A stretch of DNA of 64,000 bases from Schizochytrium sp. TIO01 (lineage: Eukaryota; Sar; Bigyra; Thraustochytrida; Thraustochytriidae). Shown in pieces: positions 11,859 through 22,227 of the stretch (positions are counted from its first letter, which is position 1; each line of letters starts with the position of its first letter). Both the position numbers and the translations under genes were made by a program. The stretch covers positions 771,501 through 835,500 of the forward strand of contig SMSO01000004.1 in NCBI GenBank assembly GCA_004764695.1, written 5' to 3'. Below the pieces are notes generated by a model. It was not told where the DNA came from. It searched no databases and was given only the letters and a program-made list of their open reading frames with translations.

Positions 11859-12502
11859 GGCCAGCCTCGACGAGGCTCTTCGAAGTGTCTCGACGCACCC
11901 ACGCCACTCAGAACTCGGAATCGCGAGGTTCCGTTCCGGTTCTTCACTGGTTCCGGTTCTTCGTTTCCAAAGGCGGCAGAGGCGGGTGCTAGTAGGTCCC
12001 TAGGAAGCTGCTACGGAGGCGGGAAAGAAAATAAAGGTCGAAACGAAACAGTTTTGAGAGATAGATTGTTTGGGGTTGAGTTTTTAGCCCAATTTTTATT
12101 TTACTTTTAAAATAATAATAATAGTAATCATAATTTTATCAGTAAATGAAAAGACTTTAACTCGTTGCTGATATTGATATTGGTGGTGGCAAAGAAGAAG
12201 CATCGTTGTTTGAAGCGCGGCGCCTCTTGAACGCAAAGGGAAAGCAAGCGAGTGAAGAGAGGCCTCGAAACTGCGCTTGGGCTTTTCGCCTCCAGCCTCT
12301 TCGAGGAGGGAGATTGGCAGTAGTATTGATGGCTCAGCCATGGACACTCACTCTTTTGTTTTGCTACTGGTCAAATCGTGGAGTCAAACGCTGTACCTTG
12401 AGCAGATCTTTTGGAGCTTATTTCCGTCTATAATTTTTTAAAATGTTTGTTTAATTTAATTTTAATTTTAATTTTAAACCATGTATGTTCACTCAAACAA
12501 CG

Positions 12503-12550
12503 AACAAACAAACAAACAAACAAACAAACAAGCAAACAAACAAACAAACA
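12503..12550. repeat. (CAAA)12 microsatellite
   Basis: About twelve CAAA units with one substitution (a G near 12532). It is the complementary motif to the GTTT run at 11.8 kb, so the two could pair as an inverted repeat about 650 bp apart. Confidence 0.9.
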
Positions 12551-13127
12551 TTCTTTGCTTTGTCTAAAGTAAAAGAAGCGGTGGGCCTGATTTTTTATAT
12601 TACTTGATTATTATAATTAGAAGGAGGTATATTTCACTTTCTTCGTTGGAAAATTTCGAAGACTCAATGTTTTCCCCAGAAGAGAGAGATCCAATATAAC
12701 GACAGGCATCAACTACTATACGACGTAAGCGGGGGGTCGTTGGCGGTGGCCAGTCAGCTTCAAGCGCTGCGAGAGGCGTCAGTCATGCCAACACTGCTAC
12801 TGGCAGTGTTTTTATGTACACGCCTTATCCTGCTTCGTTATCATTTCACTCCAAGCGCACGATCTTTCTTTCCACCGTTCTCTCTCGCAAACAAAGAAAG
12901 AAAGAAAGAATGAAGCAAACAAACAAACATTCTTCACCAACAAAAAGAAAGGAAAAGGCAAGAAAGTTTTTCCGAGGCACCTGTGCAACTTTTCATTTTA
13001 GTATATATATTTTTAAATATATACATACAAATACTCCTCTAACTTATATTTATATGAAATAGTTCATGAAACAAAACAAAGTCTTTAACCGTCGGCGCCT
13101 CGCCCTATTACAGCGATTCCATTCGCT

Positions 13128-13157
13128 GACTTGAATTGACTTGAGTTGACTTGAATT
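13128..13157. repeat. Short TTGACTTGAA direct repeats
   Basis: Three near-identical 10-bp TTGACTTGAR units occur in tandem, in non-coding sequence beside a GC-rich islet. Confidence 0.6.
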
Positions 13158-13693
13158 CCTTCGCAGAGACTCTGAGAGGCGGCGCCGTCGCTCCGAATTA
13201 GCCTTCTTACGCCCTGTTCGCGTGCTCACTGAGCAGAAGAGGCCCCTGGTAAGGCCGCCTCCATAGGTTTGCGCGGGCATATGTGCCCTGGTCCCGAGAT
13301 ACGGCTTTCGAGAACCTACGATCGCCCCAAGTGTATTATTTCTTTCATCTCAGCTATCATTCATTTGTAAAGTTTTAAAGTCTTTAAGTTTTAAAGTTTT
13401 AAAGCTAATTAAAGACTCGCTCGATAGTTTTTAACTTTCTAGTCGGCAGGTTTTTCCGAGCGCCTGAAAAGCAAGCCCGGAAAAGAAAGGTTTATGGGTC
13501 GTCCTCGAACAAATTCGCAGCGGCGCATGCGGAGACCTCCGATTGAGAGCACATATCAGCGCTCGATTGCTGAAAGGCAGGGTCGTCGAGGGATTCAATC
13601 CACCTGTTTCTGTATATGACCTGCGTAGTAATAGATCAAAAGAGAATGAGAGTGCAAAAGCTCGTGTATTAGCTTTCTGCTCTCTTTCTCTTT

Positions 13694-13716
13694 TCTGTCT
13701 GTCTGTCTGTCTGTCT
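13694..13716. repeat. (TCTG)n microsatellite
   Basis: About six TCTG units within a pyrimidine-rich stretch, in non-coding context. Confidence 0.85.
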
Positions 13717-14756
13717 ATCCGTCTTTCAAGTTCTTTTATCAAAGTTAAAACTAAAAATCTTGGAATACCATCCTCTAAAAGTTTGCCGCTTCCTTCGCCC
13801 AATACCCGTCTTCCCAACAAGTTGGTAACTACTAGTCAGCTCGCCTCGAACCCGAGCTGTCCTCTGCAGAAGCAGCAGCCTTGAAGCCGGGCTCGAGGCC
13901 TCTGCGGCGTCCTAGTCGAGGCCTCGAGGGCGGCTTTGCAGGCGACGGAGGCGCTTAAACAACGCGGTTGAACATCCAATCCGAGGGAGGCAAAATCCAA
14001 CTGTGAATCACTACAACAAGAGATAATATAATGCGCACAACACTGAAGACGGCAATGGGTACTTTATTAAATGTTTTTAATTTATTTGTTTGTTTGTTTT
14101 AAATGAAAATGAAAAATTAAATGAAGCACGTTCGGTGGAAGTAAAAAAATTCTGCGGAGACCTCGTTTCTTGCTTCGAGGATGGACTGTGAGCTTTGTTT
14201 GCGATAGCCGATCACTCAGCTCGTGAACACGTACAAAGAAGACGCATGCTAACTCAGCATGGATAGACACAGCGCCTTCATTGGTGCTTGTCTTGTGGTT
14301 GCTCTTCTTCGACTAGTTCTGCTTTTCGCATGTTTGAGAAGTGCTCTCTTTGATGGTAAACTTGTACGTACCTTATTAGAGAAATGTACTAGGAGGGAGG
14401 TATGAATATCTTTTTTTTTTTCTTTTTTTTTTTAAAGGGTTATGTTTACTATTATTGTTATTATATTTGATTATCTATTTGTTTAAAAATAAATGAAAAG
14501 AATTTGTAATAATGAAAGAAAACCCTAATTGATTGAAGATCTTTTTAAATTAAGAATTAGGAACTTGGAAAGAAAAGAAAAGAGAATTGGAGAAGTTGAG
14601 AAGTTGAGAAACAAGAAGAAGAAGACGAAGCAAACCCGTAAATCCCCAAGAGCAGCCGACAGAACAAAGTCGTTTGCAGCTCGCGAAGCAGGCAGGTTTG
14701 ACAAAACCCAAACAGCTAACCTTGAACAACCAGTCAGTGTTCACTTAATTTGCACC

Positions 14757-15560
14757 ATGGGTAACTCCAAGAGCAAGGCAAAGAAGGAGGCCAAGAAGGC
14801 CAAGGCCGCCGCCGCTGCCGCCGCAAGCTCCTCCACGGGCTCTGACAAGACCACCCCCGCTGCTGCACCTGCACCTGCACCTGAACCCAAGCCCGCAGCA
14901 GCCCCCGCTGCTGCACCTGCTGCTCAGCAGAAGGTTGCCGAGTCCAAGTCGGAGAAGAAGGTCCCCGTCGTCGGAATCGTGTACTACTCCATGTACGGAC
15001 ACATTCGCTCCATGGCGCTCGTGATCCGTGACGGCCTCAAAAACGAGGGTGTCGAGGTCCGACTGATGCAGGTTCCTGAGACCCTTTCTGAGGATGTTCT
15101 CGCCAAGATGGGAGCCCCCCCCAAGTCTGACGACGAGATTGCTACCCCGGATGCCATTGCTGCATGCGATGGTCTCATCTTTGGTATTCCCACTCGCTTC
15201 GGTATGGCATGTGCCCAGATGAAGGCTTTCATGGATTCCACCGGTGGTCTGTGGCAAAAGCAGTCTCTTGCAGGCAAGCCCGCCAGCATCTTCGTCTCCA
15301 CTGGAACCCAGGGTGGTGGCCAGGAGACCACTGCTCTTACGTTCCTTACGCAGTTCACTCACCACGGTCTCATGTTCTTGCCGCTAGGATTTTCCGATCC
15401 TGGCCAGTTCAGTCTTGAGGAGATCCACGGTGGATCCCCCTACGGAGCTGGTACCTTCGCAGGACCTGACGGATCCCGCTCCATGACCGATCTTGAGAAG
15501 AAGATTGCCGAGACCCAGGCCAAGAGGTTCGCCGGTGTCGTCAAGAAGCTTACCGTCTAA
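14757..15560 (+). CDS. WrbA-type quinone oxidoreductase, copy 3, with N-myristoylation-like extension
   Basis: This 267-residue paralogue has about 68 extra residues before the flavodoxin-like domain. The extension starts MGNSKSK, matching the N-myristoylation consensus (Gly2, Ser6). A Lys-rich patch, a polyalanine run, and a Pro/Ala-rich linker follow. From about residue 70 the sequence is the normal enzyme: VVGIVYYSMYGHI, GIPTRFGM, STGTQGGGQETT, HGGSPYGAGT. The ATG at 14757 is the first in frame (open sequence upstream contains only a TTG) and has a CACCATGG context, so the extension is not an artefact of start choice. Acylation plus basic residues would tether it to a membrane, which is inference. 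Codon bias resembles copies 1 and 2. Confidence 0.94.
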   Translation: MGNSKSKAKKEAKKAKAAAAAAASSSTGSDKTTPAAAPAPAPEPKPAAAPAAAPAAQQKVAESKSEKKVPVVGIVYYSMYGHIRSMALVIRDGLKNEGVEVRLMQVPETLSEDVLAKMGAPPKSDDEIATPDAIAACDGLIFGIPTRFGMACAQMKAFMDSTGGLWQKQSLAGKPASIFVSTGTQGGGQETTALTFLTQFTHHGLMFLPLGFSDPGQFSLEEIHGGSPYGAGTFAGPDGSRSMTDLEKKIAETQAKRFAGVVKKLTV

Positions 15561-18318
15561 GCAGGCGGCTAGCGCGAGATAGATTTGCTCTGTCATTGGC
15601 ACGTGCCAATGTGCCACCGTTTTCACAGTCTGCTGCAAGTAAGACGTACTTCAATAATTTTACCAACCTTCTTTGAGCCCGTCCAAGGCGACCCAACCCT
15701 CTGACTTCGTGTCATATGTACTACCCTAACTCTACTACTTAGTAGCTAGTAGTCACCACAATAGAATTTTAGCTTTAGCGCTTGTCTTCTGATCTTTTTT
15801 CATCGGTCGGGGATCGTCTCACTCAGTTCCTCGCCTCAAATGCTATGGTCCACTCCCTTCTGCATGAAGACAGTTGAAATAGAATTATTTTGGTCCTACA
15901 ACGCTACAACGCGTTTGTGAGTTCATTATTTGCTCTTCGAACCGTATTGCATTTTTGATCTCACCACCAGAACCAATTATAAATTTACATAGCGTCATTC
16001 CTGAACCCTTCAAATAGTTAAGGCAATTAATCAATGATGTGGGGCATTATGTGTGAAAAATAGTGATCACGACTCTTAAATATAGTGATGCTTCTACCTG
16101 CATTGCAAACACGAATAACAAAGGTCTAGCTTGAGTGTAGTGGCTGTAGCCTCGATATTCATAGATTTGTCTATCGTCTCTCTAAAGTTTAGATACGAAG
16201 GTACTTCTTTCCAGTTAGATTGTTTTGGTGTTTTTTTTTTTCTGTTTTGTCTCATGCTCTTTGATATCAAGAAAAATGAACCAAACAAAGGATAGTACCT
16301 ACTGTAATGGGCTATCCTCGTTTTTGAATCTGTGTGCTAATTGATGCCATTTGCACCTATTCCATAAAGATCACACGTTCCAATCTTTTTCTGCAACCAT
16401 TTCTGGGCCTCGTCATCCGTGACTACTTCAGGTCAAGTAGCTTTTCTTAATCCCGGGCCCATTCCAAATCCATAGCCACCCAGTCAGTACTAGATCAACC
16501 TGAGAGCCTTCTACAACAATACTACTCTAAGGTTCTTTTCTTTCCAAGAGATCATGCCTCAACTGTTAGCCAGAATGCGTAAAAATGCACGCCCAAACCC
16601 GGTGAACTGTTTCACCGCTGGATTCCCTCTAAGCCGCCAAAGATCTCGCCAGCCTTTTCGAAATAGAAGAAAGCTTCTCCGGACCCCTTCGTCCGCTGAA
16701 AACGCAAGAACCCGGAAGTCTGTCCAGCCTCGCAACTTCTTTGAGAAACCTTGAGAAACCTAGATCGTTACAAGTAAGCACCAATTGCACAACTCTGTGC
16801 ATCCCACCTACTAGACATTAACACCCACCAGCAAAGCCCTCAGTGCGAAGGATTTGAGGGTGTCACACGAGGTATAATTGACCCAGAAACCTGAACGAAC
16901 CTTCAGCACGCAGCCATCCAGTCAGTATCGTCCTGGGTCTCGCTCTTTCAGAGCACATCGCAGGCTTGCAAGTCGCTTGCACAGTGCTCGGAATCCGATT
17001 GCTTCGGTTCCTGAGGCCTTTCGTCGAAGAAGTTCTCGCTGTCGAAGGCTTACAAAAGCATATTTCTCCGGCACCAGAGTGGTGTCTGTCGGTGAAACCT
17101 CCCCGATGAGTAACACGTATTAACCATTATCATACTACTATGTCGGGATCCCCAGTGGCGCACACTCGCAGATAGGCCTTTGTTTTCCGTGCATGGGAGG
17201 CGGAGTAATATCGTCACTCGGAGAAACTATTTTGGAAGAACCCGGTGATTGCGCGAGACTGTGAAGAGCTGTGAGCCGTGCGCCAGCCTCGGTCGCATCT
17301 ATGCGTGAAGACATCAAAACTCCGCTGCAAAGCGTCGATGGCGGTGACTCGGATCTTGGCCGCTCAGAGCCGAGGTTTTAGTTGGCTAAACTTAGATTAT
17401 CTAGCATCCACCCGATCGATAGTTGTCATGTGCAGGAAACGTCTGTGCTCTGATCGCAAGAACCCTGGATCCTTCTTTTCCATATAATTTCCTTTCAAAT
17501 AACCATAACAACAATAATAAAAGGGAGATTTATGAAAATAGATCAATGTCACCTGAGTATTTAGGTTTGATGCTTTGCATGAGGTCTTGAACTCGACTGG
17601 CTGTATTGCCTCAAGCTGGGTATGAAGATCTCGAGCCCAAGCTCGTGGCGGTCGTGGGCCTTGGGTGGTGCTGGAGGTATGCACTAGCACTGCAGGATCA
17701 GAGGTCAGTCTTCGAAGCAGCGAGTTCCTGGGGAAACTTGGAGGGAGATCCAACGCTTCTACAACTTACAGAGCGAGCGAGCTAAAAGAGGAAACCGACT
17801 GCTAGTCACTTCTAATGTTTGGTATAGGACGGCGGTAGGAATTGAAGGCTCCAAATACAACTGCGCTGCGATTGAGGAATGAATGAATGAATGAATGAAT
17901 GAATGAATGAATGAATGACTAGGCAAATCATTGCGGTGCGATGGACTTTCAGTGCTGGTTGAGAATGCTGGAAGAATCCAGGGCGGTCAACGAAAAGAAC
18001 ATCCATCACTGGCCAGGTTGACCAGGAACTTGGAGAAGAACGAGGTACCACCGCCGAGTTGGTAGAATATCTGAGCTGGCAGGTAGCTCGGTGGGGGTGC
18101 TATGGAGGGCACCTAGTGAGCCTCAGAGTAGCAGTAGGAAACACTAGGGGCAAGTAGGAGTGCGTTGATCTTTGCGGATTGCATTCATTGCACAGACTGT
18201 CAAGTACTCGGAGTGGCAAAAGCAAAACCATAACCAGCAAACCCAAAACCCGGAAAAGAAGCTTGCTTGAAGCAGGAAACATTGTTATAGAAGCAGTAGC
18301 TTAATTTCTCTTTGCAAA
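15561..18318. other. 2.8-kb spacer between WrbA copies 3 and 4
   Basis: It contains the likely 3' UTR of copy 3 and the promoter/leader of copy 4, with one clear GAAT microsatellite. Arg/Ser-rich open frames around 16.5-17.1 kb exist on both strands but show no recognisable domain, so I do not call a gene. Confidence 0.6.
17877..17918. repeat. (GAAT)10 microsatellite
   Basis: About ten perfect GAAT units, 400 bp upstream of WrbA copy 4, in non-coding context. Confidence 0.92.
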
Positions 18319-18936
18319 ATGTCGCCTCCTCGTGTCGCAATTGTGTACTACTCCATGTACGGCCACATTCTCAAGTTGGCTGAGACCATGGGAGCTGCGC
18401 TCACCAAGGCGGGATGTGAGCCCAAGATTCTGCAGGTTGCTGAGACCCTCCCTGAGGAGATCCTGCAGAAGATGTACGCCCCCCCCAAGGCCGATTACCC
18501 CATTGCCACCCCGGAAGATCTCAAGGAGGCTGATGCTGTTCTCTTTGGCATCCCGACCCGCTACGGTATGGCCCCGACCCAGATGAAGGCTCTCATGGAT
18601 GCCACTGGATACCTCTGGGCTACCCAGGAGCTCTCTGGTAAGCCCGCTGGTGTCTTCTTCTCCACCGGCTCCCAGGGTGGTGGCCAGGAGACCACTGCTT
18701 TGACCTTCATTACTCAGCTTACCCACCACGGTATGGTCTTTGTGCCCCTCGGCTTCCCCCACCCTGGTCAGAGTGACATCACCGAGGTCCACGGCGGATC
18801 TGCGTATGGTGCTGGTACCATTGCTGGCCCTGATGGCTCCCGTCAGCCCAGTGAGCTTGAGCTCAGCATTGCTGAGATGCAGGCCACTCGCTTCGCCAAG
18901 ATTGCCAAGAAGTTGGCTGTCCCCGATGAGGAGTAG
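18319..18936 (+). CDS. WrbA-type NAD(P)H:quinone oxidoreductase, copy 4
   Basis: This 205-residue paralogue begins MSPPRVAIVYYSMYGHI and retains the FMN-phosphate loop, a GIPTRYGM variant (Tyr for Phe), STGSQGGGQETT and HGGSAYGAGT (Ala for Pro). It is the most divergent copy: the segment after the second flavin loop reads GYLWATQ where the others have GGLWQKQ, and the C-terminus ends in acidic PDEE. It should bind FMN and reduce quinones, but changes near the flavin edge may alter substrate preference. An AATAAA lies about 105 bp after the stop. The next gene is convergent on the minus strand. Confidence 0.94.
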   Translation: MSPPRVAIVYYSMYGHILKLAETMGAALTKAGCEPKILQVAETLPEEILQKMYAPPKADYPIATPEDLKEADAVLFGIPTRYGMAPTQMKALMDATGYLWATQELSGKPAGVFFSTGSQGGGQETTALTFITQLTHHGMVFVPLGFPHPGQSDITEVHGGSAYGAGTIAGPDGSRQPSELELSIAEMQATRFAKIAKKLAVPDEE

Positions 18937-19331
18937 ACCAATCCCTTTGCCATCATCGATCGCCAACAAGACTAAACCCGTTCAAACATGCAAATGTGCC
19001 ACAGCTACACATCCCATGTATCATCATAAATTCGCTTTAACAAAATAAAACTCATTATACTCCAAAATACTGTTCATCTTCTTGTGTTTACCTTACATCT
19101 TGAGCGTTCGAATGCTGCAGCCTGGCACACTTCAAAATTTGATATTTTAAATGGCTCCTGCTTGATGATGCAGACCATCTTCATTGAATGCTATGTCGAA
19201 GCCTTTTCTTAATCAAAATATACTTAAGGTTTTATCATAGATCTGATCTATCACAGAAATGCCACACTGATATCACCATCCTACAGTTACATTTGTGAAT
19301 CGGGCCCAAATCGTGTCATGCTTATTAACAC
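18937..19331. other. Convergent 3' intergenic region
   Basis: 395 bp between WrbA copy 4 (+) and the membrane protein (-). It includes an AATAAA near 19040 and should hold both 3' UTRs. Nothing else was recognised. Confidence 0.6.
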
Positions 19332-19997
19332 TTAAATGCTCTCCCCGACAAAATCTCTCGACAATCCAAGTGTGAATGCAGTGAACATGCCGTTTTCGAG
19401 CACCATTACGGCAAGGCTAAGGGCATAGAGCAAGGCTTTTGCAGATGGTTTCAAAGACTCAATCTTTGCTTCACGGTCTTCGATGAGGCACTCTCCTTCA
19501 TTTGGGATTTGAAAATGCCCTTCTAGACGTCTCAGCGCGACGAGGCACGCGCAAAAACCTAGGAAGGACTGCGTAAACTTTGTGCGGTACCATGAATCAT
19601 GACCCAGAAGACGCATCAAAAACCAATGTTCTGCCATATAAAGACCTGCAAAGACTCCATGAAGCTTATTCTTGAATTTGTCTTCACTTAGATGGAAAAT
19701 GACAACTGTAAGGATGCCATGAATGTAAGTTGCTAAAGCTCGGAATTTGACATCGGTACGAGCGTTGCGAATCAAGTGTCCAATCTTCAGCCAACCCAGA
19801 GTCCAAAATACATGGTGGGCGTACTTTGGCAATCCTTGGCGAATGGTGAATGAGATTGTTGCAGGGAATTGTGGCTTAGAATCTCGGCCCAACCGTAAAT
19901 AGTACATTACACAGGGAACCCATTGCGCGAGCATGAAATATTTCTGCGAAAGCGCAAGTTCTTTAGCATCTTGCGCAGTCCAAGTGCGGTACACCAT
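19332..19997 (-). CDS. Histidine-rich multi-pass membrane protein, family unknown
   Basis: A 221-residue protein with about five or six hydrophobic stretches (around residues 20-36, 62-78, 86-102, 112-130, 142-156 and 187-210). I do not recognise the family. Nine histidines are present, and those at 61/62, 74, 93, 102, 113, 124 and 133 sit at roughly 9-12-residue intervals in or near the helices, which could be metal or haem ligands. The ATG at 19997 is the first in frame; the open frame extends to 20075 but only from a TTG. Between the last two helices is a hydrophilic loop of about 30 residues. Function is not inferred. Confidence 0.7.
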   Translation of the reverse strand: MVYRTWTAQDAKELALSQKYFMLAQWVPCVMYYLRLGRDSKPQFPATISFTIRQGLPKYAHHVFWTLGWLKIGHLIRNARTDVKFRALATYIHGILTVVIFHLSEDKFKNKLHGVFAGLYMAEHWFLMRLLGHDSWYRTKFTQSFLGFCACLVALRRLEGHFQIPNEGECLIEDREAKIESLKPSAKALLYALSLAVMVLENGMFTAFTLGLSRDFVGESI

Positions 19998-20380
19998 GAT
20001 TCCTCTTTGATTTATACTTATAGCCTGGACGATGCCCGCAACCCTAACTCGTGGAGAGCCACAACGTAAACACAAGCAAGGTGCAATGCCCTGCTTTAAA
20101 ACCCGCCTACTGCGCTTTATTCAGGCGATCAAATCAGACAGGAGGAGCTCAATGAGCCTTACTCTCGACACAGCTGGTTGACACAGAAAAAACAACCTAG
20201 GCAGCTGGCGCTAGCTCTCCAGGAAATATTACACAGAAAGGTTTTCACTCTGTAATCGCCGCTCTTGACGACTTGTGACGCAGATCTAGCAATGGTGAAA
20301 TACCAAAGACTCACCAGCGTCATCCTGGGCCCGTTTCCTATAACTTGTAATTAACCAAAGCAGTACGATCAATGCATAGG
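19998..20380. other. Upstream region of the membrane-protein gene
   Basis: About 380 bp that should contain the minus-strand promoter and leader. The frame stays open to 20075 without an ATG. I see no further feature. Confidence 0.5.
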
Positions 20381-21112
20381 GCTAGTTCTAGTAATCTTAC
20401 CTCGTGTTGTCATGATTCCCCATGTTCCCGTTTTCCCATTGTTTCTGTCTATTTTGATCATCATAGAATAGAAATGAAAAAAAGAAAAAACCAATTTTGT
20501 TTTTTTGATGAAATCAGCTTCTTTAAGAGCTTGCTCAATAAGATCAAAGACTTTAGCGCAATTAACTTTGGCCAGGCCGTGCTCGATACTCTTGACTTGG
20601 TTAAACCCAGGATGTTTTCAATTATATTCATTCATTGCCGAAATAGCGCTCCACGACCCTGGATCAAAACATATGCAGCCCACGCTTTGTTGTGGCGATA
20701 CCCAGTAGTACGTGCTTAGCGATCTCAGATATTCTCCCAAATTCCATGAAGAGAGGACAAGTGGAGGCGAGGCATTTTATACCATTGACGATCTCGCATT
20801 GAATTTTCTCTTTTGATGGGTGTGGTCGGGTTCAGATCTGCCATGACCGTACTTGGCTTTAAAACGAAAGGACCTAGTTGATTAATTACACCTTTGGTCA
20901 TGTATGGAGCTCCACCATCCGTCTGCAATGCCGTTCGGCTTATTGGTTCCACCCACTTCGTGTAGTCCCTCTCGATAAGAAGCAGCCCGAGATTGATGCT
21001 CTTCTTTCTTGGTTGCTTGGTGTGTACTCCCTTGTCAGTGGCGACCCTGACAACAGTAGTTGAGTGATCATATGGCAGCAGAATACATTCACGTAGGAAC
21101 TCCAGAACGCAA
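20381..21112 (-). pseudogene. Unassigned minus-strand coding-like region, probably broken or multi-exon
   Basis: Two protein-like minus-strand stretches lie here in different frames. The first is open for about 129 codons (21112 to the TGA at 20725). It includes TTVVRVATDKGVHTKQPRKK and INLGLLLIERDYTKWVEPIS, and has no ATG before the middle. The second (about 20611 to 20381) reads VKSIEHGLAKVNCAKVFDLI and then an Ala/Lys/Phe-rich helix; an in-frame TGA lies just upstream. The residue mix looks like real protein, but I recognise no family. It may be a decayed gene, a transposon remnant, or exons of a spliced gene. Low confidence. Confidence 0.35.
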
Positions 21113-22227
21113 AATCAGACGGCGAGAGAACTATAGGACCTTGGTTGAACAGGTCTCCGGAGAAATTTTCATAGCTTCTCCAATGGTGACCCAGGCACCG
21201 GTAAAACTATGGAGTTTTCAGAAGCAGGCACCACTAGTATTTCTGGACGTTTTGCCAAACCATCTCTGACTTCGTTTTAATTAAAATAAAACCCCAGTCC
21301 ACGTACATACCTTCTTTGGTAAGTTACTTAAAACTTGCATCTACTAATTTGGGTAGGTTTCATAACGATGCGTTATACGTTTCAGAGCCGTTCTTTGTGG
21401 TAAGTAAGGTGTCCGTTGAGAAGATCCTCTCATTTCTCGATTTTGTAAGACAAAACCCACGGCCGCATTAGGCAAAATGCCCCCCTACCTTTTCAAAATT
21501 TGCACTGTCGACGATCTGTTAATTTTGTCAATAGGAAGTTTGTGTAACTATAAGAATGGCAGATAATGCGGTGTCCATCGGCCATACTCACCACCACAAG
21601 AACAACCCCACGCCCTGACACGGCTGCAGTTGGAATTGAAATTCGAGCCATCCTTGTTATTGTTAATTACATCGCAAAAAGCGGACCGAGCTCATTGCCT
21701 TCAGTTTTGGTCTTCCAAACATTTTTTACCGAGATATTTCACTTCAATAAAAGTTGCTTATCGAACATAAGTGAATGGTGGTAGCTTATGCTAGTGAAAT
21801 ACGCTCAGTTTCGACTTTGTCGTTTTTGTGTGAGGTGTGCGCCAGAGTGGTTCGAGTAAAATACCTTCGACTTCTATAATAATATAAAAGTTGATATCGG
21901 ACTGTCTGGATGGAGATTTGACAAGCCGTGAATACATCGATTTGATCGGCACTCGGCAGGCCAGTGCGCGGCCTGTAGAGAATCGAGACCAACCCTTGCG
22001 GGACTAGTGCAGCTCCTAGTGAGGAGACTCTCGTTTGCAGCTACTACTGCCGCCGCATACATCACTGGCACGCTGACACTGCAATTCTATCATTGAGAGC
22101 AATATCTGTTGTAGACAAGCAGTGAGACTTGTGTTTTCAGATAAAGCTTACTGCTGACGTTTGAATATTCTGCGCTCTTGCTGTGCGGTGTAGGCCTCGA
22201 TAAGTGACTAATTTGACAAACTTCATA
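21113..22227. other. 1.1-kb region upstream of the TKL kinase
   Basis: It contains the kinase promoter and leader and short non-conserved open frames. On the plus strand a P-loop-like string (GDPGTGKT) occurs near 21186-21210 in a short frame; see rejected items. No other feature was recognised. Confidence 0.5.

Larger units (their letters stand above)
10036..14756. other. 4.7-kb spacer between WrbA copies 2 and 3
   Basis: AT-rich sequence with tetranucleotide repeats and GC-rich islets at about 11.67-11.96, 12.2-12.3 and 13.86-13.96 kb. The islets share GGCCTCGA-like words. No open frame carries a recognisable domain. The 3' end should contain the promoter and leader of copy 3, whose frame is open from about 14.53 kb without an earlier ATG. 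Confidence 0.6.

Noticed and set aside
16554-17123. Arg/Ser-rich open frames in the third spacer
   Set aside because: Open on both strands with no ATG-proximal domain, no motif and no neighbour-like codon use.
21182-21270. P-loop-like plus-strand string NGDPGTGKT
   Set aside because: It matches a Walker A pattern, but the frame is open for only about 40 codons, begins after a stop and has no Walker B or flanking conservation. Chance match is likely; a remnant on the opposite strand explains the openness about as well.
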